64,000 bases of DNA from JALYYC01 sp963795805 (GCA_963795805.1 CAWCIV010000004.1:434001-498000); one strand, 5' to 3'; positions 42,478 to 50,902 are shown, counted from the stretch's first letter. Translations and numbers: made by a program. Notes: generated by a model not told the origin, from the letters alone.

Positions 42478-42498
42478 CAGCACGTACGATAGCTTGCG
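42478..42498. promoter_or_regulatory. 21-bp divergent promoter with shared -10 core (coaE / Fe-S oxidoreductase)
   Basis: The start codons of coaE (minus) and the Fe-S oxidoreductase (plus) are 21 bp apart. The central TACGATA (42485-42491) gives TACGAT on the plus strand and TATCGT on the minus strand, each 8 nt before its start. No Shine-Dalgarno can fit. Same geometry as 38012-38032. Confidence 0.6.
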
Positions 42499-44517
42499 AT
42501 GGCCGCGGTCAAGTCCGTGCTCGTGCTCGGCGTGCTGGTGGTGGCGATCGCCTACTTCGGGATCAGGGCCCGCCGTCTCTACCGGATCCTTCGTCTCGGT
42601 CCGAACGAAAATCGGTTCGATCATCTCGGCGAGCGGTTTCGCGCCGTCGCGGTTTATGTCGGGGCGCACGTCCGAATGTTCCGCAATCTGTACTCGGGCA
42701 TCCTGCATCTTTTCATCTTCTACGGCTTCGTCGTGCTGCTCAGCGCGATCGTGCAGGCATTCGGCGAAGGCATCGTTCCGGGCTTCAGCCTCGCGGCGAT
42801 CGGCGGGACCACCTGGCTCGCCTTCCTGCAGGATCTGTTCGCCGTCCTGGTCCTGATCGGGGTGGCCATGGCGACCATCAACCGCGTGCTGATCCGGCCG
42901 CGCCAGTTCCGCGAGAGCAACGAACGCGACGCCGCGATCATCCTCGGCCTGATCACCGTGATCATGATCGGCATGCTGGGGCAGAACGGCGCTCGGGTCG
43001 CGCAGGGCGGCGACCCGTCGGCGTCCTGGCGGCCGGTTTCCTCCGCGATCGCGCGGGTGTTCAGCGGGCTTGGCTGGCAGGGGACGAGCGCCATTCCCGT
43101 CCATGAGATCTTCTACTGGATCCACATCCTGGGCGTCCTCGCCTTTCTGATCTACATCCCCAGCTCCAAGCATCTGCATATCATCGTCGCGATTCCGAAC
43201 ATTTTCTTTCGAAAGCTTGGCCCGAAAGCGGGCGCGGCGCTGCAGCCGATCGACCTCGAGCACGCCGATCACTACGGCGTGAGCAAGGTCACGCAGCATT
43301 CCTGGAAGAACCTGCTCGATCTCTATACCTGCACCGAGTGTGGGCGCTGCCAGGAGCAATGCCCGGCCTACCTCACCGGCAAGCCCCTCAACCCCAAGAT
43401 GATCATCGTCGACAGCCGCGAGAACCTCTACAAGACGGTGCGCGACGCGCCGGCCGCGCAACGCCGGGCGCCGGAACAGCCGCAGGCCCTGGTCGGCGAT
43501 GCCATCAAGGAGGACGAGATCTGGTCCTGCGTCGCCTGCGGCGCCTGCCAGCAGGAGTGTCCGGTGTTGATCGAGCATGTGCCCAAGATCATCGACATGC
43601 GCCGGAGCCTGGTCCTCGAGGAGAGCCGCTTTCCCAAGGAGGCCCAGGGGGCGCTGCGCAACATCGAAGGACAGGGCAACCCCTACGGGCTGCCGAAGGC
43701 GCAGCGGGCCGACTGGGCGGCTGGGCTTGGCGTCAAGAGCGTCGCGGAGCACCCCAACGCGGAGTACCTGTACTTCGTCGGCTGTGCGGCTTCCTATGAC
43801 GAGACGAACAAGGCGGTCGCGCGGGCCTTCGTGCAACTGCTGCAGCAGGCCGGCATCGATTTCGCGATTCTTGGCGGCAAGGAAACCTGCAATGGCGACC
43901 CGGCGCGCCGGATCGGCAACGAGTACCTCTACCAGACGCAGGCGCAGCAGAACATCGAGGCGATGAACCAGGCCGCGGTCAAGAAGGTGATCGCCACCTG
44001 CCCCCACTGCTTCAACACCATCAAGAACGAGTTCCCGCAGTTTGGTGGCGTCTACGAGGTCATCCATCACACGGAACTCCTGGCGCAACTCATCCGCGAG
44101 GGGCGGCTCAAGCCGACCAGGGCGATCGATGGCAAGTTCACCTACCACGACTCCTGTTACCTGGGGCGTTGGAACGACATTTACGACCCGCCGCGAGCCG
44201 TGGTCGAGGCGATCCCGGGGGCCGAGCTGGTCGAGATCGAGCGCCATCACAAGCGCGGCTTCTGCTGCGGCGCCGGCGGAGGCCGGATGTGGATGGAGGA
44301 GAAGATCGGAACGCGGATCAATCACGAGCGGGTCGATCAAACGCTGCGCACGCAGGCGCCTCGGGTGGCGACGGCCTGCCCCTTCTGCCTCACCATGTTC
44401 CGGGACGGGATCGCTGCCAAGGGCGCCGAGGGGCGGCTGCAGGTCCAGGACCTCGCCCAGTACCTCGCCGATTCCGTCGACTCGGCGCCGGGCTCGAGCG
44501 CGCCCCCCACCGGTTGA
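42499..44517 (+). CDS. Membrane Fe-S oxidoreductase (HdrD/FadF-like with NarI-type membrane domain)
   Basis: Fused electron-transfer protein of 672 residues. The first ~240 hold five or six membrane helices with His residues (AHVRMFRNLYSGILHLFIFYGF, VHEIFYWIHILGVLAFLIY) like the haem b subunit of HdrE/NarI. Two 4Fe-4S motifs follow: CTECGRCQEQCPAYL and CVACGACQQECPVL. The C-terminal half has two CCG-type domains (CPHCFNTIKNEFP, DSCYLGRWNDIYDPPR, GFCCGAGGGRMWMEE, CPFC). Relatives such as FadF are thought to pass electrons from ETF to menaquinone during fatty-acid oxidation, which fits the acyl-CoA dehydrogenases at 57-60 kb. Heterodisulfide reduction is the other reading. Confidence 0.88.
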   Translation: MAAVKSVLVLGVLVVAIAYFGIRARRLYRILRLGPNENRFDHLGERFRAVAVYVGAHVRMFRNLYSGILHLFIFYGFVVLLSAIVQAFGEGIVPGFSLAAIGGTTWLAFLQDLFAVLVLIGVAMATINRVLIRPRQFRESNERDAAIILGLITVIMIGMLGQNGARVAQGGDPSASWRPVSSAIARVFSGLGWQGTSAIPVHEIFYWIHILGVLAFLIYIPSSKHLHIIVAIPNIFFRKLGPKAGAALQPIDLEHADHYGVSKVTQHSWKNLLDLYTCTECGRCQEQCPAYLTGKPLNPKMIIVDSRENLYKTVRDAPAAQRRAPEQPQALVGDAIKEDEIWSCVACGACQQECPVLIEHVPKIIDMRRSLVLEESRFPKEAQGALRNIEGQGNPYGLPKAQRADWAAGLGVKSVAEHPNAEYLYFVGCAASYDETNKAVARAFVQLLQQAGIDFAILGGKETCNGDPARRIGNEYLYQTQAQQNIEAMNQAAVKKVIATCPHCFNTIKNEFPQFGGVYEVIHHTELLAQLIREGRLKPTRAIDGKFTYHDSCYLGRWNDIYDPPRAVVEAIPGAELVEIERHHKRGFCCGAGGGRMWMEEKIGTRINHERVDQTLRTQAPRVATACPFCLTMFRDGIAAKGAEGRLQVQDLAQYLADSVDSAPGSSAPPTG

Positions 44518-44543
44518 CTTTCCACCCCGAAGCGCGCTAGTGT
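44514..44543 (+). promoter_or_regulatory. Promoter of the ABC exporter leader
   Basis: TTGACT (44514-44519), 18-bp spacer, TAGTGT (44538-44543). It overlaps the stop of the previous gene and would start RNA near 44550, about 175 nt before the exporter ATG. Confidence 0.6.
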
Positions 44544-44549
44544 ACGAAG

Positions 44550-44725
44550 GCTATGTGGCGGCGCATCACGGCAGGCAACCTCGTCCTCACCAGGGGCGAA
44601 GCCTGCCAACTTCGGGCCGCACATTATTGAAAGCGACGTAGTTTAGACCCCGTTCAGACGCTTTCGACCGTGAGGCCCGGTGGCCCACGGTTTTTTGTTG
44701 TTCTCGGTAATCAAGAGGAGAAGAC
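44550..44725 (+). ncRNA. Structured 5' leader with intrinsic terminator, candidate riboswitch/attenuator
   Basis: Between promoter and ABC ATPase gene the RNA can fold into: an outer helix GCGGC (44558-44562)/GCCGC (44616-44620) closing a 7-bp stem GGCAGGC (44570-44576)/GCCTGCC (44601-44607); a second 7-bp stem GAAAGCG (44629-44635)/CGCTTTC (44659-44665); then a terminator (44668-44696). The only visible promoter is upstream of the terminator, so exporter expression must depend on read-through. It does not match the riboswitch classes I know (cobalamin, TPP, SAM, guanidine, Mn, fluoride, c-di-GMP). A 25-codon frame (44553-44630, start MWRRITAGN) inside could instead be a leader peptide, though without a good RBS. 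Confidence 0.5.
44668..44697 (+). terminator. Intrinsic terminator in the exporter leader
   Basis: CCGTG-A-GGCC (44668-44677) pairs with GGCC-CACGG (44682-44690) with one bulged A and a CGGT loop, followed by TTTTTTG. It stands 29 nt before the exporter ATG, between promoter and gene. Confidence 0.8.
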
Positions 44726-45562
44726 ATGGCGATCCCGGTCGTGGAATTGAAGAACAGCGCGGTCGAGGTTTACGGAATCTCGAAGCAATTCGGCGCCCAA
44801 CGCCGGGCCCTCCCGTGGCGGAAGCCGAAAGCGCCCAAGCCCGCGCTCGACGGCGTCAGCCTGCAGGTCGAGCGTGGTGGCATCACCGGCATCCTGGGCG
44901 CGAATGGGAGCGGGAAGTCGACGCTGATCCGGGTTCTCGCGACCTTGCTGACCCCGGACGCCGGCACGGCTACCGTCTTCGGGTACGACGTCGTCCGTGA
45001 GGCGGCTGCTGTTCGCCGCCACATCAACCGGGTGTCGGTCGAGGCCTCCTTCTTCAAGGAGATGAGCCCCTGGGAGAACATCCTGTACGCGGCGCGGCTG
45101 TACGGCAGCGGCGGTGACGGGACGCGTCAGCGGGTGGAGGCGATTCTCGAGCGACTGGGGCTGCCGCTGGAGACCCTGGACCGGCCGATGAAGCAGCTCT
45201 CGCGGGGTCAGCAGCAGAAGGTCGCGATCGCCCGAAGCTTCCTCACCTCGCCGTCGCTGCTGCTGATGGACGAGCCGACTACGGGTCTCGACCCGCGCTC
45301 CAAGCGCGAAGTCCAGGATCTGGTGAGCTCGATTCGCCGGGATCGAGCCGCGACCGTCCTGCTGTGCACCCATGACCTGCAGGAGGCGGAGGTGCTCTGC
45401 GACCACGTGATCGTGATCGACCGGGGCCGCGTGCTGGCGCAGGGAACACCGGCCGAGCTGATTCGCCGGCACGCCGGTCGTGAGGATGGGTCGCTGGAGG
45501 ACGCATTCATGCAGCTCACCGGCAAGCGGCTTGCCGAGGACGACGAGGAGAAAGAGGAGTGA
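44726..45562 (+). CDS. ABC transporter ATP-binding protein (exporter type)
   Basis: Energises an ABC-2 type export system. 278 residues: Walker A GANGSGKST (58-66), Q-loop region VSVEASFFKEMSPWEN, signature LSRGQQQKVAIAR, Walker B LLLMDEPTTGLD, switch His in LLCTHDLQEAE. An N-terminal insertion (RRALPWRKPKAPKPALDG) separates the first strand from the core, like drug/lantibiotic exporters. The C-terminal tail is acidic (EDDEEKEE). GAGGAG precedes the ATG. It overlaps the permease gene by four bases. Confidence 0.94.
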   Translation: MAIPVVELKNSAVEVYGISKQFGAQRRALPWRKPKAPKPALDGVSLQVERGGITGILGANGSGKSTLIRVLATLLTPDAGTATVFGYDVVREAAAVRRHINRVSVEASFFKEMSPWENILYAARLYGSGGDGTRQRVEAILERLGLPLETLDRPMKQLSRGQQQKVAIARSFLTSPSLLLMDEPTTGLDPRSKREVQDLVSSIRRDRAATVLLCTHDLQEAEVLCDHVIVIDRGRVLAQGTPAELIRRHAGREDGSLEDAFMQLTGKRLAEDDEEKEE

Positions 45563-46395
45563 TTGCTCCGTCTCTCCGATTCGAACTCAACGCGCTCTGG
45601 GGGTTCGTCGAACGGCAGAAGAACCTGTACCGCCGCTACTGGGCCTGGGAGGCGGTGTGGCTTCTCTACAACCTGGTCAGCGTGCTCAGCATCGGCTACC
45701 TCGCCTCCGGGCTGTCCTCGCTGGGTGTCACCCAATCGGCCGCCAGCCTGCACCAGACGCAGCTGTACCTGCTGGTGGGCGCGTTGCTCTGGACCTATCT
45801 GTCGCTGGTGTTCTTCGAGATCGCCTTCGCCATAACGTGGGAACGATGGGAGGGAACGATCGAGTACACCTTCATGGCGCCGATTCGTCGGCTGACGCAC
45901 CTGCTGGGCATCTGTACCGCGTCCCTGCTCTACGGCATCGCCCGGACGGCGATCATCGGCTTCAGCCTGGTCTTCTTTTTCAAGCTGGACCTGTCGCACG
46001 CGAACTACCTGGCGGCATTGGCGATCTTCGCCGCGGCCATCCTTCCGCTGCTCGGGTTAGGGATCTTCACCTCGGTGCTGCCACTCCTCTCGCCCGAGAA
46101 GGGCGACCAGATGGCCTTCGCCGTGCAGGGCGTGCTCTTGCTGATCTCGGGCGTCTACTACCCGATCACGGTGCTTCCCCTGCCACTCCACGTGGCCGGG
46201 ATCCTGTCGCCGCTGACCTACGTGCTGGCGGGGATCCGCGAGGCGCTGCTGCGCGGCCAGACATTGAGCAATTCCCTGCCGACGATCGGCATCCTGCTGC
46301 TGATGGGCGTGATCCTCGTGCCGGCGTCGGTGTGGTGCTTCAGCCGCGCCGAGGTCCGCGCCAAGCGGCTCGGCCTGCTGAAGCGGAGCGGATAG
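45559..46395 (+). CDS. ABC-2 type transporter permease
   Basis: Membrane half of the exporter, 278 residues with six helices, including the family pattern near AITWERWEGTIEYTFMAPIRRLTHLLGICTASLLYG, a conserved ABC-2 EAA-like segment, and VQGVLLLISGVYYPITVLPLPLHVAGILSPLTYVLAGIREALL (split motif YYPITVLP). The start GTG overlaps the ATPase stop (GTGA). Substrate unknown: drug, lipid or glycan. Confidence 0.92.
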   Translation: MIAPSLRFELNALWGFVERQKNLYRRYWAWEAVWLLYNLVSVLSIGYLASGLSSLGVTQSAASLHQTQLYLLVGALLWTYLSLVFFEIAFAITWERWEGTIEYTFMAPIRRLTHLLGICTASLLYGIARTAIIGFSLVFFFKLDLSHANYLAALAIFAAAILPLLGLGIFTSVLPLLSPEKGDQMAFAVQGVLLLISGVYYPITVLPLPLHVAGILSPLTYVLAGIREALLRGQTLSNSLPTIGILLLMGVILVPASVWCFSRAEVRAKRLGLLKRSG

Positions 46396-46397
46396 AC

Positions 46398-47120
46398 CTA
46401 GTAGATGAATCCCAGGATGCCGTTCATCGAGGTCACCGTCCGGTAGTTGACCTTTCCCCAGCCGCCGCCGGACCCGTACCAGTTCATCTCCGAGACGGTA
46501 AAGGAACCGTTGGCGTTCACCGACTCGACGTAGGCGACGTGGCCAGCCCCGGCCGAGGCGCCGGCCATCCCGGCTCCCATCACCATGACGGCACCAACCC
46601 TCGGGGTCGATCCCTCGGCGAACCCGTAGGAACGGGCGATCGACCACCACTGGTAGGCCATGGCGTGCCAGGGGATCAGACGTTTGTGCGAGACCCACCA
46701 GGTGCAATAGCCAAAGGCGTAGCCGGCGCTGTTTCCAGCCGGAGCCTTAACCGGCGCGGCGACGGCAGGAGCGGGGGCTGGCGCGGTTGCTGCCAGGGCA
46801 ACCGTCCGGCGTGGCTTCGCCACCGGACGTGAAACCACGGCGACCGGAGCGGTCGGCTTGCTCGCTTCGCGACGCAGGGCCAGCACGGCAAACCGCTGCT
46901 CGTGCACCAGCGCTCGGTCGCTGGAGGCCCAGTCCACGATCGGAACCACGGCGTTTGAGCCGGTGGCCGCCGGAACCATGGCGGTCGAATTGACTCCGGT
47001 CGTCCCCACCGCCGTGGCCATCATGGCTGGCGGTTGCGAGCCGACCGCTCCCACGCCAAGCACGAACAGCACGCTGCCGCCCGCTGCCTGTCGCAGCACA
47101 CGCGTCAAGTTTCGGGTCAT
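46398..47120 (-). CDS. Secreted CHAP-domain peptidoglycan hydrolase
   Basis: A cell-wall amidase/endopeptidase of the NlpC/P60 superfamily. 240 residues: signal sequence (GGSVLFVLGVGAVGS), a Pro/Ala linker to ~130, then the CHAP domain with catalytic Cys139 in FGYCTWWV and His194 in GHVAYVESV; the C-terminus VSEMNWYGSGGGWGKVNYRTV is typical. Used in wall turnover or daughter-cell separation. The ATG follows GGGAGGT. It is convergent with the ABC permease with only two bases between. Confidence 0.93.
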   Translation of the reverse strand: MTRNLTRVLRQAAGGSVLFVLGVGAVGSQPPAMMATAVGTTGVNSTAMVPAATGSNAVVPIVDWASSDRALVHEQRFAVLALRREASKPTAPVAVVSRPVAKPRRTVALAATAPAPAPAVAAPVKAPAGNSAGYAFGYCTWWVSHKRLIPWHAMAYQWWSIARSYGFAEGSTPRVGAVMVMGAGMAGASAGAGHVAYVESVNANGSFTVSEMNWYGSGGGWGKVNYRTVTSMNGILGFIY

Positions 47121-47219
47121 GCTCCAACCTCCCTTCTTTGTTGGATCAGTGCGCCAGTTGGTCGTTCGGGACGGCGAGTGTAGTGACAGCTCGAACCGTG
47201 AGTTAACTGACCGTGGTCC

Positions 47220-47249
47220 ACCCTAACCAAGTGGGACACCCGCTGTCAA
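47220..47249 (-). promoter_or_regulatory. Promoter of the CHAP hydrolase gene
   Basis: On the minus strand TTGACA (47249-47244), an 18-bp spacer and TAGGGT (47225-47220) precede a ~93-nt leader to the ATG at 47120. The leader is too short for a c-di-AMP riboswitch. Confidence 0.55.
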
Positions 47250-47305
47250 GTCCGGGTTGCCGGTCCGGGTGTGAATCGCTTCGCGCCGGCCCCGCCAGCC
47301 CCCCG

Positions 47306-47311
47306 TAGAAT
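47306..47311 (+). promoter_or_regulatory. -10 box TAGAAT of leaderless mce
   Basis: TAGAAT ends exactly 6 nt before the ATG of mce at 47318. No Shine-Dalgarno; no clear -35. Confidence 0.55.
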
Positions 47312-47317
47312 CAACCC

Positions 47318-47734
47318 ATGCTGAGCCGGATCGACCACGTGGGGATTGCCGTCCGGGACCTCGATCAGGCGATCCGAGTCTACGAGCGCCGTCTCGGCTT
47401 GCGGGCGAGCGGGCGGGAGCGGCTCGAGGACGAGGGGATCGAGATCGCGATGATCCCAATTGGCGAGAGCCGGATCGAGCTGATCACGCCGATCAACCCG
47501 GATTCCCGGGTCCACAAGTTCCTCCAGGACCGTGGCGAGGCGGTTCACCATGTGGCCTATGCCAGCGAGGACGTGCGCGCGTCGCTCGAGCGGGCCGGAT
47601 CGGACGGCGCGGAGTTGCTCGACGTGGTGCCCCGGGCAGGCGCCCATGGGACTCGGATCGGGTTCGTCCATCCGAGGAGTGTCTGCGGCGTTCTGACCGA
47701 GTTCGTCCAGGTTGATGGCCGGCCCGGCGCCTGA
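47318..47734 (+). CDS. mce: Methylmalonyl-CoA epimerase
   Basis: Interconverts (S)- and (R)-methylmalonyl-CoA, linking propionyl-CoA carboxylase to the mutase. A 138-residue vicinal-oxygen-chelate protein: IDHVGIAVRDLDQAIRVYERRLGL, EDEGIEIAMIPIGESRIELITPI, HHVAYASEDV and the C-terminal GTRIGFVHPRSVCGVLTEFVQ. The metal-binding His, His and Glu are in place. It begins a five-gene operon; the mutase gene starts inside its last 20 bases. Confidence 0.95.
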   Translation: MLSRIDHVGIAVRDLDQAIRVYERRLGLRASGRERLEDEGIEIAMIPIGESRIELITPINPDSRVHKFLQDRGEAVHHVAYASEDVRASLERAGSDGAELLDVVPRAGAHGTRIGFVHPRSVCGVLTEFVQVDGRPGA

Positions 47735-49313
47735 GCCGGCGGACGACCCCGGGGACCCCACCACCCAGAGCGGGATTCCCCTCAAACCGGTCTACCGGGC
47801 GGCCGACGCCGGACCGGAAGCGCCTCCCCCGGGCGAGTACCCCTTTACCCGCGGCATCTACCCGGAGATGTACCGCTCCCGGCTGTGGACGATCCGCCAG
47901 TATGCGGGCTTCGGCTCCGCCGCGGAGACCAACCGACGGTTCCGCTACCTGCTGGAGCACGGCCAGACCGGGCTGTCGGTCGCGTTCGATCTCCCAACCC
48001 AGATCGGCCACGATGCCGATGCGCCCATCGCCCGTGGCGAAGTGGGCAAGGTGGGGGTCTCCATCTCCTCGCTCAAGGACATGGAGCTGCTCTTCGCCGA
48101 GATTCCCCTCGACCGGGTCAGCACCTCGATGACGATCAATGCGCCCGCCGCCCTGCTGCTCCTCCTTTACGAGCTCGTCGCCGAGGGTCAGGGCGTCAGT
48201 GGCCGGCAGCTGAGCGGCACCGTCCAGAACGACATCCTCAAGGAGTACGCGGCGCGGGGCACCTACATCTTTCCGCCGCGTCCCTCGATGCGCTTGACCA
48301 CCGATCTCTTCGCCTACTGCCGCGAGCGGATGCCGAACTGGAACACGATCTCGATCTCGGGCTATCACTTGCGCGAGGCCGGCTCAACCGCCGTCCAGGA
48401 GCTCGGCTTCACCATGGCGCACGCCATCGCCTACGTCGAGGCAGCCCAGGCGGCTTCGCTCGAGGTGGCGCAGTTCGCGCCGCGCCTGTCCTTCTTCTTC
48501 GCGGTCTTTTCCGATTTCTTCGAGGAGGTCGCCAAGTTCCGCGCCGCCCGTCGCCTCTGGGCCTCGCTGATCCGTGATCGCTTTCAGGTGGCCGATCCTC
48601 GCGCCCAGGCGTTGCGCTACCACACGCAGACCGGGGGGAGCACGCTCACGGCCCAGCAGCCGCAGAACAATATCGTTCGGGTGGCGCTGCAGGCGATGAG
48701 CGCGGTCCTCGGGGGAACCCAGAGCCTGCACGCGAACTCGTTCGATGAGGCGCTTGGCCTCCCCTCCGAGGCGGCGGCGACGCTCTCGGTTCGAACCCAA
48801 CAGATCATCGCGCACGAAAGCAACGTCACGAGCGTCGCCGATCCCCTCGGTGGCAGCTACCTGGTGGAGGCGCTCACCGATGAGCTGGAGGGCGGGGCCC
48901 GCGCGTTGATCGCCGACGTCGAGCGGCAGGGCGGCGCCATCGCCGCGATCGAATCCGGGTTCACGCAGGGCGCCATCCAGGAAAGCGCCTACCGGCAACA
49001 GCAGGCGGTGGAGGACGGCCGCCGGATCGTCGTCGGCGTCAACCGATTCCAGGCGGCCGATGCCGCCGTTCCAATCGTCAAGATCAGTCCGCAGCACGAG
49101 CGCGACCAGCAACTGGCGCTTGCCGAGCTCCGCAAACAGCGCGACCAGCGGATGGTGGACCTCCAGCTCGCGAGCGTGCGTGAGACCGCCCGCGGCCGAG
49201 GGAACCTACTCCCGCCGATGCGGGAGGCGCTCCGCGCGTATGCCACCATAGGTGAGGTGTGCGGCGTCCTGCGCGAGGTGTTCGGGGAGTATCGTCCGGT
49301 GACGCCCGCCTGA
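47715..49313 (+). CDS. Methylmalonyl-CoA mutase, large (catalytic) subunit without B12 domain
   Basis: Rearranges methylmalonyl-CoA to succinyl-CoA. 532 residues covering only the TIM-barrel: GIPLKPVYRAADA, GEYPFTRGIYPEMYRSRLWTIRQYAGFG, GLSVAFDLPTQIGHDAD, STSMTINAPAA, SGTVQNDILKEYAARGTYIFPP, SGYHLREAGSTAVQE, HTQTGGSTLTAQQPQNNIVR. The C-terminal cobalamin-binding domain (DxHxxG) is missing, so a separate small subunit must exist elsewhere. ATG 47715 is preferred; TTG 47712 is adjacent. It ends one base into the next gene (TGATG). Confidence 0.94.
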   Translation: MAGPAPEPADDPGDPTTQSGIPLKPVYRAADAGPEAPPPGEYPFTRGIYPEMYRSRLWTIRQYAGFGSAAETNRRFRYLLEHGQTGLSVAFDLPTQIGHDADAPIARGEVGKVGVSISSLKDMELLFAEIPLDRVSTSMTINAPAALLLLLYELVAEGQGVSGRQLSGTVQNDILKEYAARGTYIFPPRPSMRLTTDLFAYCRERMPNWNTISISGYHLREAGSTAVQELGFTMAHAIAYVEAAQAASLEVAQFAPRLSFFFAVFSDFFEEVAKFRAARRLWASLIRDRFQVADPRAQALRYHTQTGGSTLTAQQPQNNIVRVALQAMSAVLGGTQSLHANSFDEALGLPSEAAATLSVRTQQIIAHESNVTSVADPLGGSYLVEALTDELEGGARALIADVERQGGAIAAIESGFTQGAIQESAYRQQQAVEDGRRIVVGVNRFQAADAAVPIVKISPQHERDQQLALAELRKQRDQRMVDLQLASVRETARGRGNLLPPMREALRAYATIGEVCGVLREVFGEYRPVTPA

Positions 49314-50902
49314 TGGCGACTCGAACCCGCGAATCCGGCTCGGGACAAGAGCCCTCGCCGTCGGAACGCAAGGTCAACGAGTTGCGCAAACGCAAGTACG
49401 ACGCCATGCACCGGGGAGGTGACCCCGACGACAAGCAGCATCCGAAGGGCAAGCTCACCGCCAGAGAACGGGTGGAGCTGCTCTGCGATCCGGGGTCCTT
49501 CCGCGAGCTGGACGCGCTCGCGGTGCATCGGACCGAGGCCTTCGGGATGGCCGACCGCAAGATCCCGGGCGACGGGGTGGTGACCGGCTACGGCCTGGTC
49601 GAAGGCCGCGAGATCTTCCTTTTCGCGCATGATGCCAGCGTCTTCGGGGGGTCGCTCGGTGAGGTGTTCGCCGAAAAGGTATGCAAGGTGATGGACCTGG
49701 CGGTCCGCGCCGGCCGCCCGTGCATCGGCATCAATGACTCCGGCGGCGCCCGCATCCAGGAGGGAGTGGTCAGCCTGGCCGGCTACGCCGACATCTTCTA
49801 CCGCAATGTCCAATCGTCGGGGGTCGTGCCACAGATCTCGGTGATCGTCGGCCCGTGTACCGGTGGAGCGGTCTATTCGCCGGCGATCACCGACTTCATC
49901 TTCATGGTGGAGCACCTCGGCTACATGTTCATCACCGGGCCCGAGGTCATCCGGGTGACCACGGGGGAGAAGGTAGGCTTCGACGACCTTGGCGGCGCCG
50001 GGGTGCACAACATCAAGAGCGGGGTGGCGCACTTTCTGTCCCACGGCGAGGCGGAGGCGTTCGCCTCGGTCCGTCGCCTCCTCGCCTACCTGCCGGCCAA
50101 TAACCGCGAGCGACCGCCCGCGGTCCAATCGCCGGATGACCCGGAGCGGCGTGATCCCGAGCTGCAGAGCCTGGTGCCGGAGAACCCCCAGCAGCCCTAT
50201 GACATGAAGGCGGTCATTGGCGCCGTGGTCGACCGGGACAGCTTCCTCGAGGTCCAGGAGCATTTCGCGCAGAACCTCGTGGTCGGCCTCGCGCGTCTCG
50301 ACGGCGAGGTCATCGGCATCGTTGGCAACCAGCCGCGCATCCTGGCCGGCGCGCTCGACATCAACGCCTCGGTCAAGGGGGCCCGCTTCGTCCGCTTCTG
50401 CGACGCCTTCAACATCCCGCTGATCACCTTCGTCGACGTGCCGGGATTCCTCCCCGGGACCGCCCAGGAATACAACGGCATCATCCGCCACGGGGCCAAG
50501 CTGCTCTATGCATTTGCCGAGGCGATCGTGCCCAAGCTCACCGTGATCACGCGGAAGGCGTACGGCGGGGCCTACGATGTCATGTCGTCGAAGCACATCG
50601 GGGCCGACTTCAACTATGCCTGGCCCAGCGGGGAGATCGCGGTCATGGGGCCGCAGGCCGCCGTGAACATCATCTTCAAGCGAGAGATCGCGGCGGCCGA
50701 TGATCCCGCCCGCAAGACCGAGGAGCTGGTGCTCGACTACAAGGAGCGATTCGCGAATCCATACGTCGCCGCCGAACGCGGCTATGTCGACGACGTGATT
50801 GAGCCGCAGGACACGCGACCGATGCTGATCCGTGCCTTGCGGCTGCTCAAGGACAAGCAGGTTGAACGGCCGCATCGCCACCATGGCAACATCCCTCTGT
50901 GA
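49313..50902 (+). CDS. pccB: Acyl-CoA carboxyltransferase beta subunit (propionyl-CoA carboxylase-type)
   Basis: Moves the carboxyl group from carboxybiotin to propionyl-CoA, forming methylmalonyl-CoA. 529 residues: KGKLTARERVELLCDPGSF, GDGVVTGYGLVEGREIFLFAHDASVFGGSLGEVFAEKV, the oxyanion glycine motifs NDSGGARIQEGVVSL and GPCTGGAVYSPA, and the C-terminal FVDVPGFLPGTAQEYNGIIRHGAKLLYAFAEA, ITRKAYGGAYDVMSSKH. Context between mutase and sucC supports propionyl-CoA as substrate. No biotin carboxylase (alpha) gene is here. Start ATG overlaps the mutase stop by one base. Confidence 0.93.
   Translation: MATRTRESGSGQEPSPSERKVNELRKRKYDAMHRGGDPDDKQHPKGKLTARERVELLCDPGSFRELDALAVHRTEAFGMADRKIPGDGVVTGYGLVEGREIFLFAHDASVFGGSLGEVFAEKVCKVMDLAVRAGRPCIGINDSGGARIQEGVVSLAGYADIFYRNVQSSGVVPQISVIVGPCTGGAVYSPAITDFIFMVEHLGYMFITGPEVIRVTTGEKVGFDDLGGAGVHNIKSGVAHFLSHGEAEAFASVRRLLAYLPANNRERPPAVQSPDDPERRDPELQSLVPENPQQPYDMKAVIGAVVDRDSFLEVQEHFAQNLVVGLARLDGEVIGIVGNQPRILAGALDINASVKGARFVRFCDAFNIPLITFVDVPGFLPGTAQEYNGIIRHGAKLLYAFAEAIVPKLTVITRKAYGGAYDVMSSKHIGADFNYAWPSGEIAVMGPQAAVNIIFKREIAAADDPARKTEELVLDYKERFANPYVAAERGYVDDVIEPQDTRPMLIRALRLLKDKQVERPHRHHGNIPL

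Noticed and set aside
41884..44340. Very long minus-strand open frame (818 codons) covering coaE and the Fe-S oxidoreductase
   Set aside because: Only the coaE part (to 42477) has family motifs; the rest is antisense to an excellent gene and has His/Asp/Arg-rich shadow composition.
44553..44630. 25-codon leader peptide in the exporter leader
   Set aside because: No usable ribosome binding site and it begins within a few bases of the predicted RNA start; kept only as an alternative explanation in the leader entry.
47121..47219. c-di-AMP (ydaO-type) riboswitch before the CHAP hydrolase
   Set aside because: Leader of ~93 nt is too short and lacks the conserved helices.
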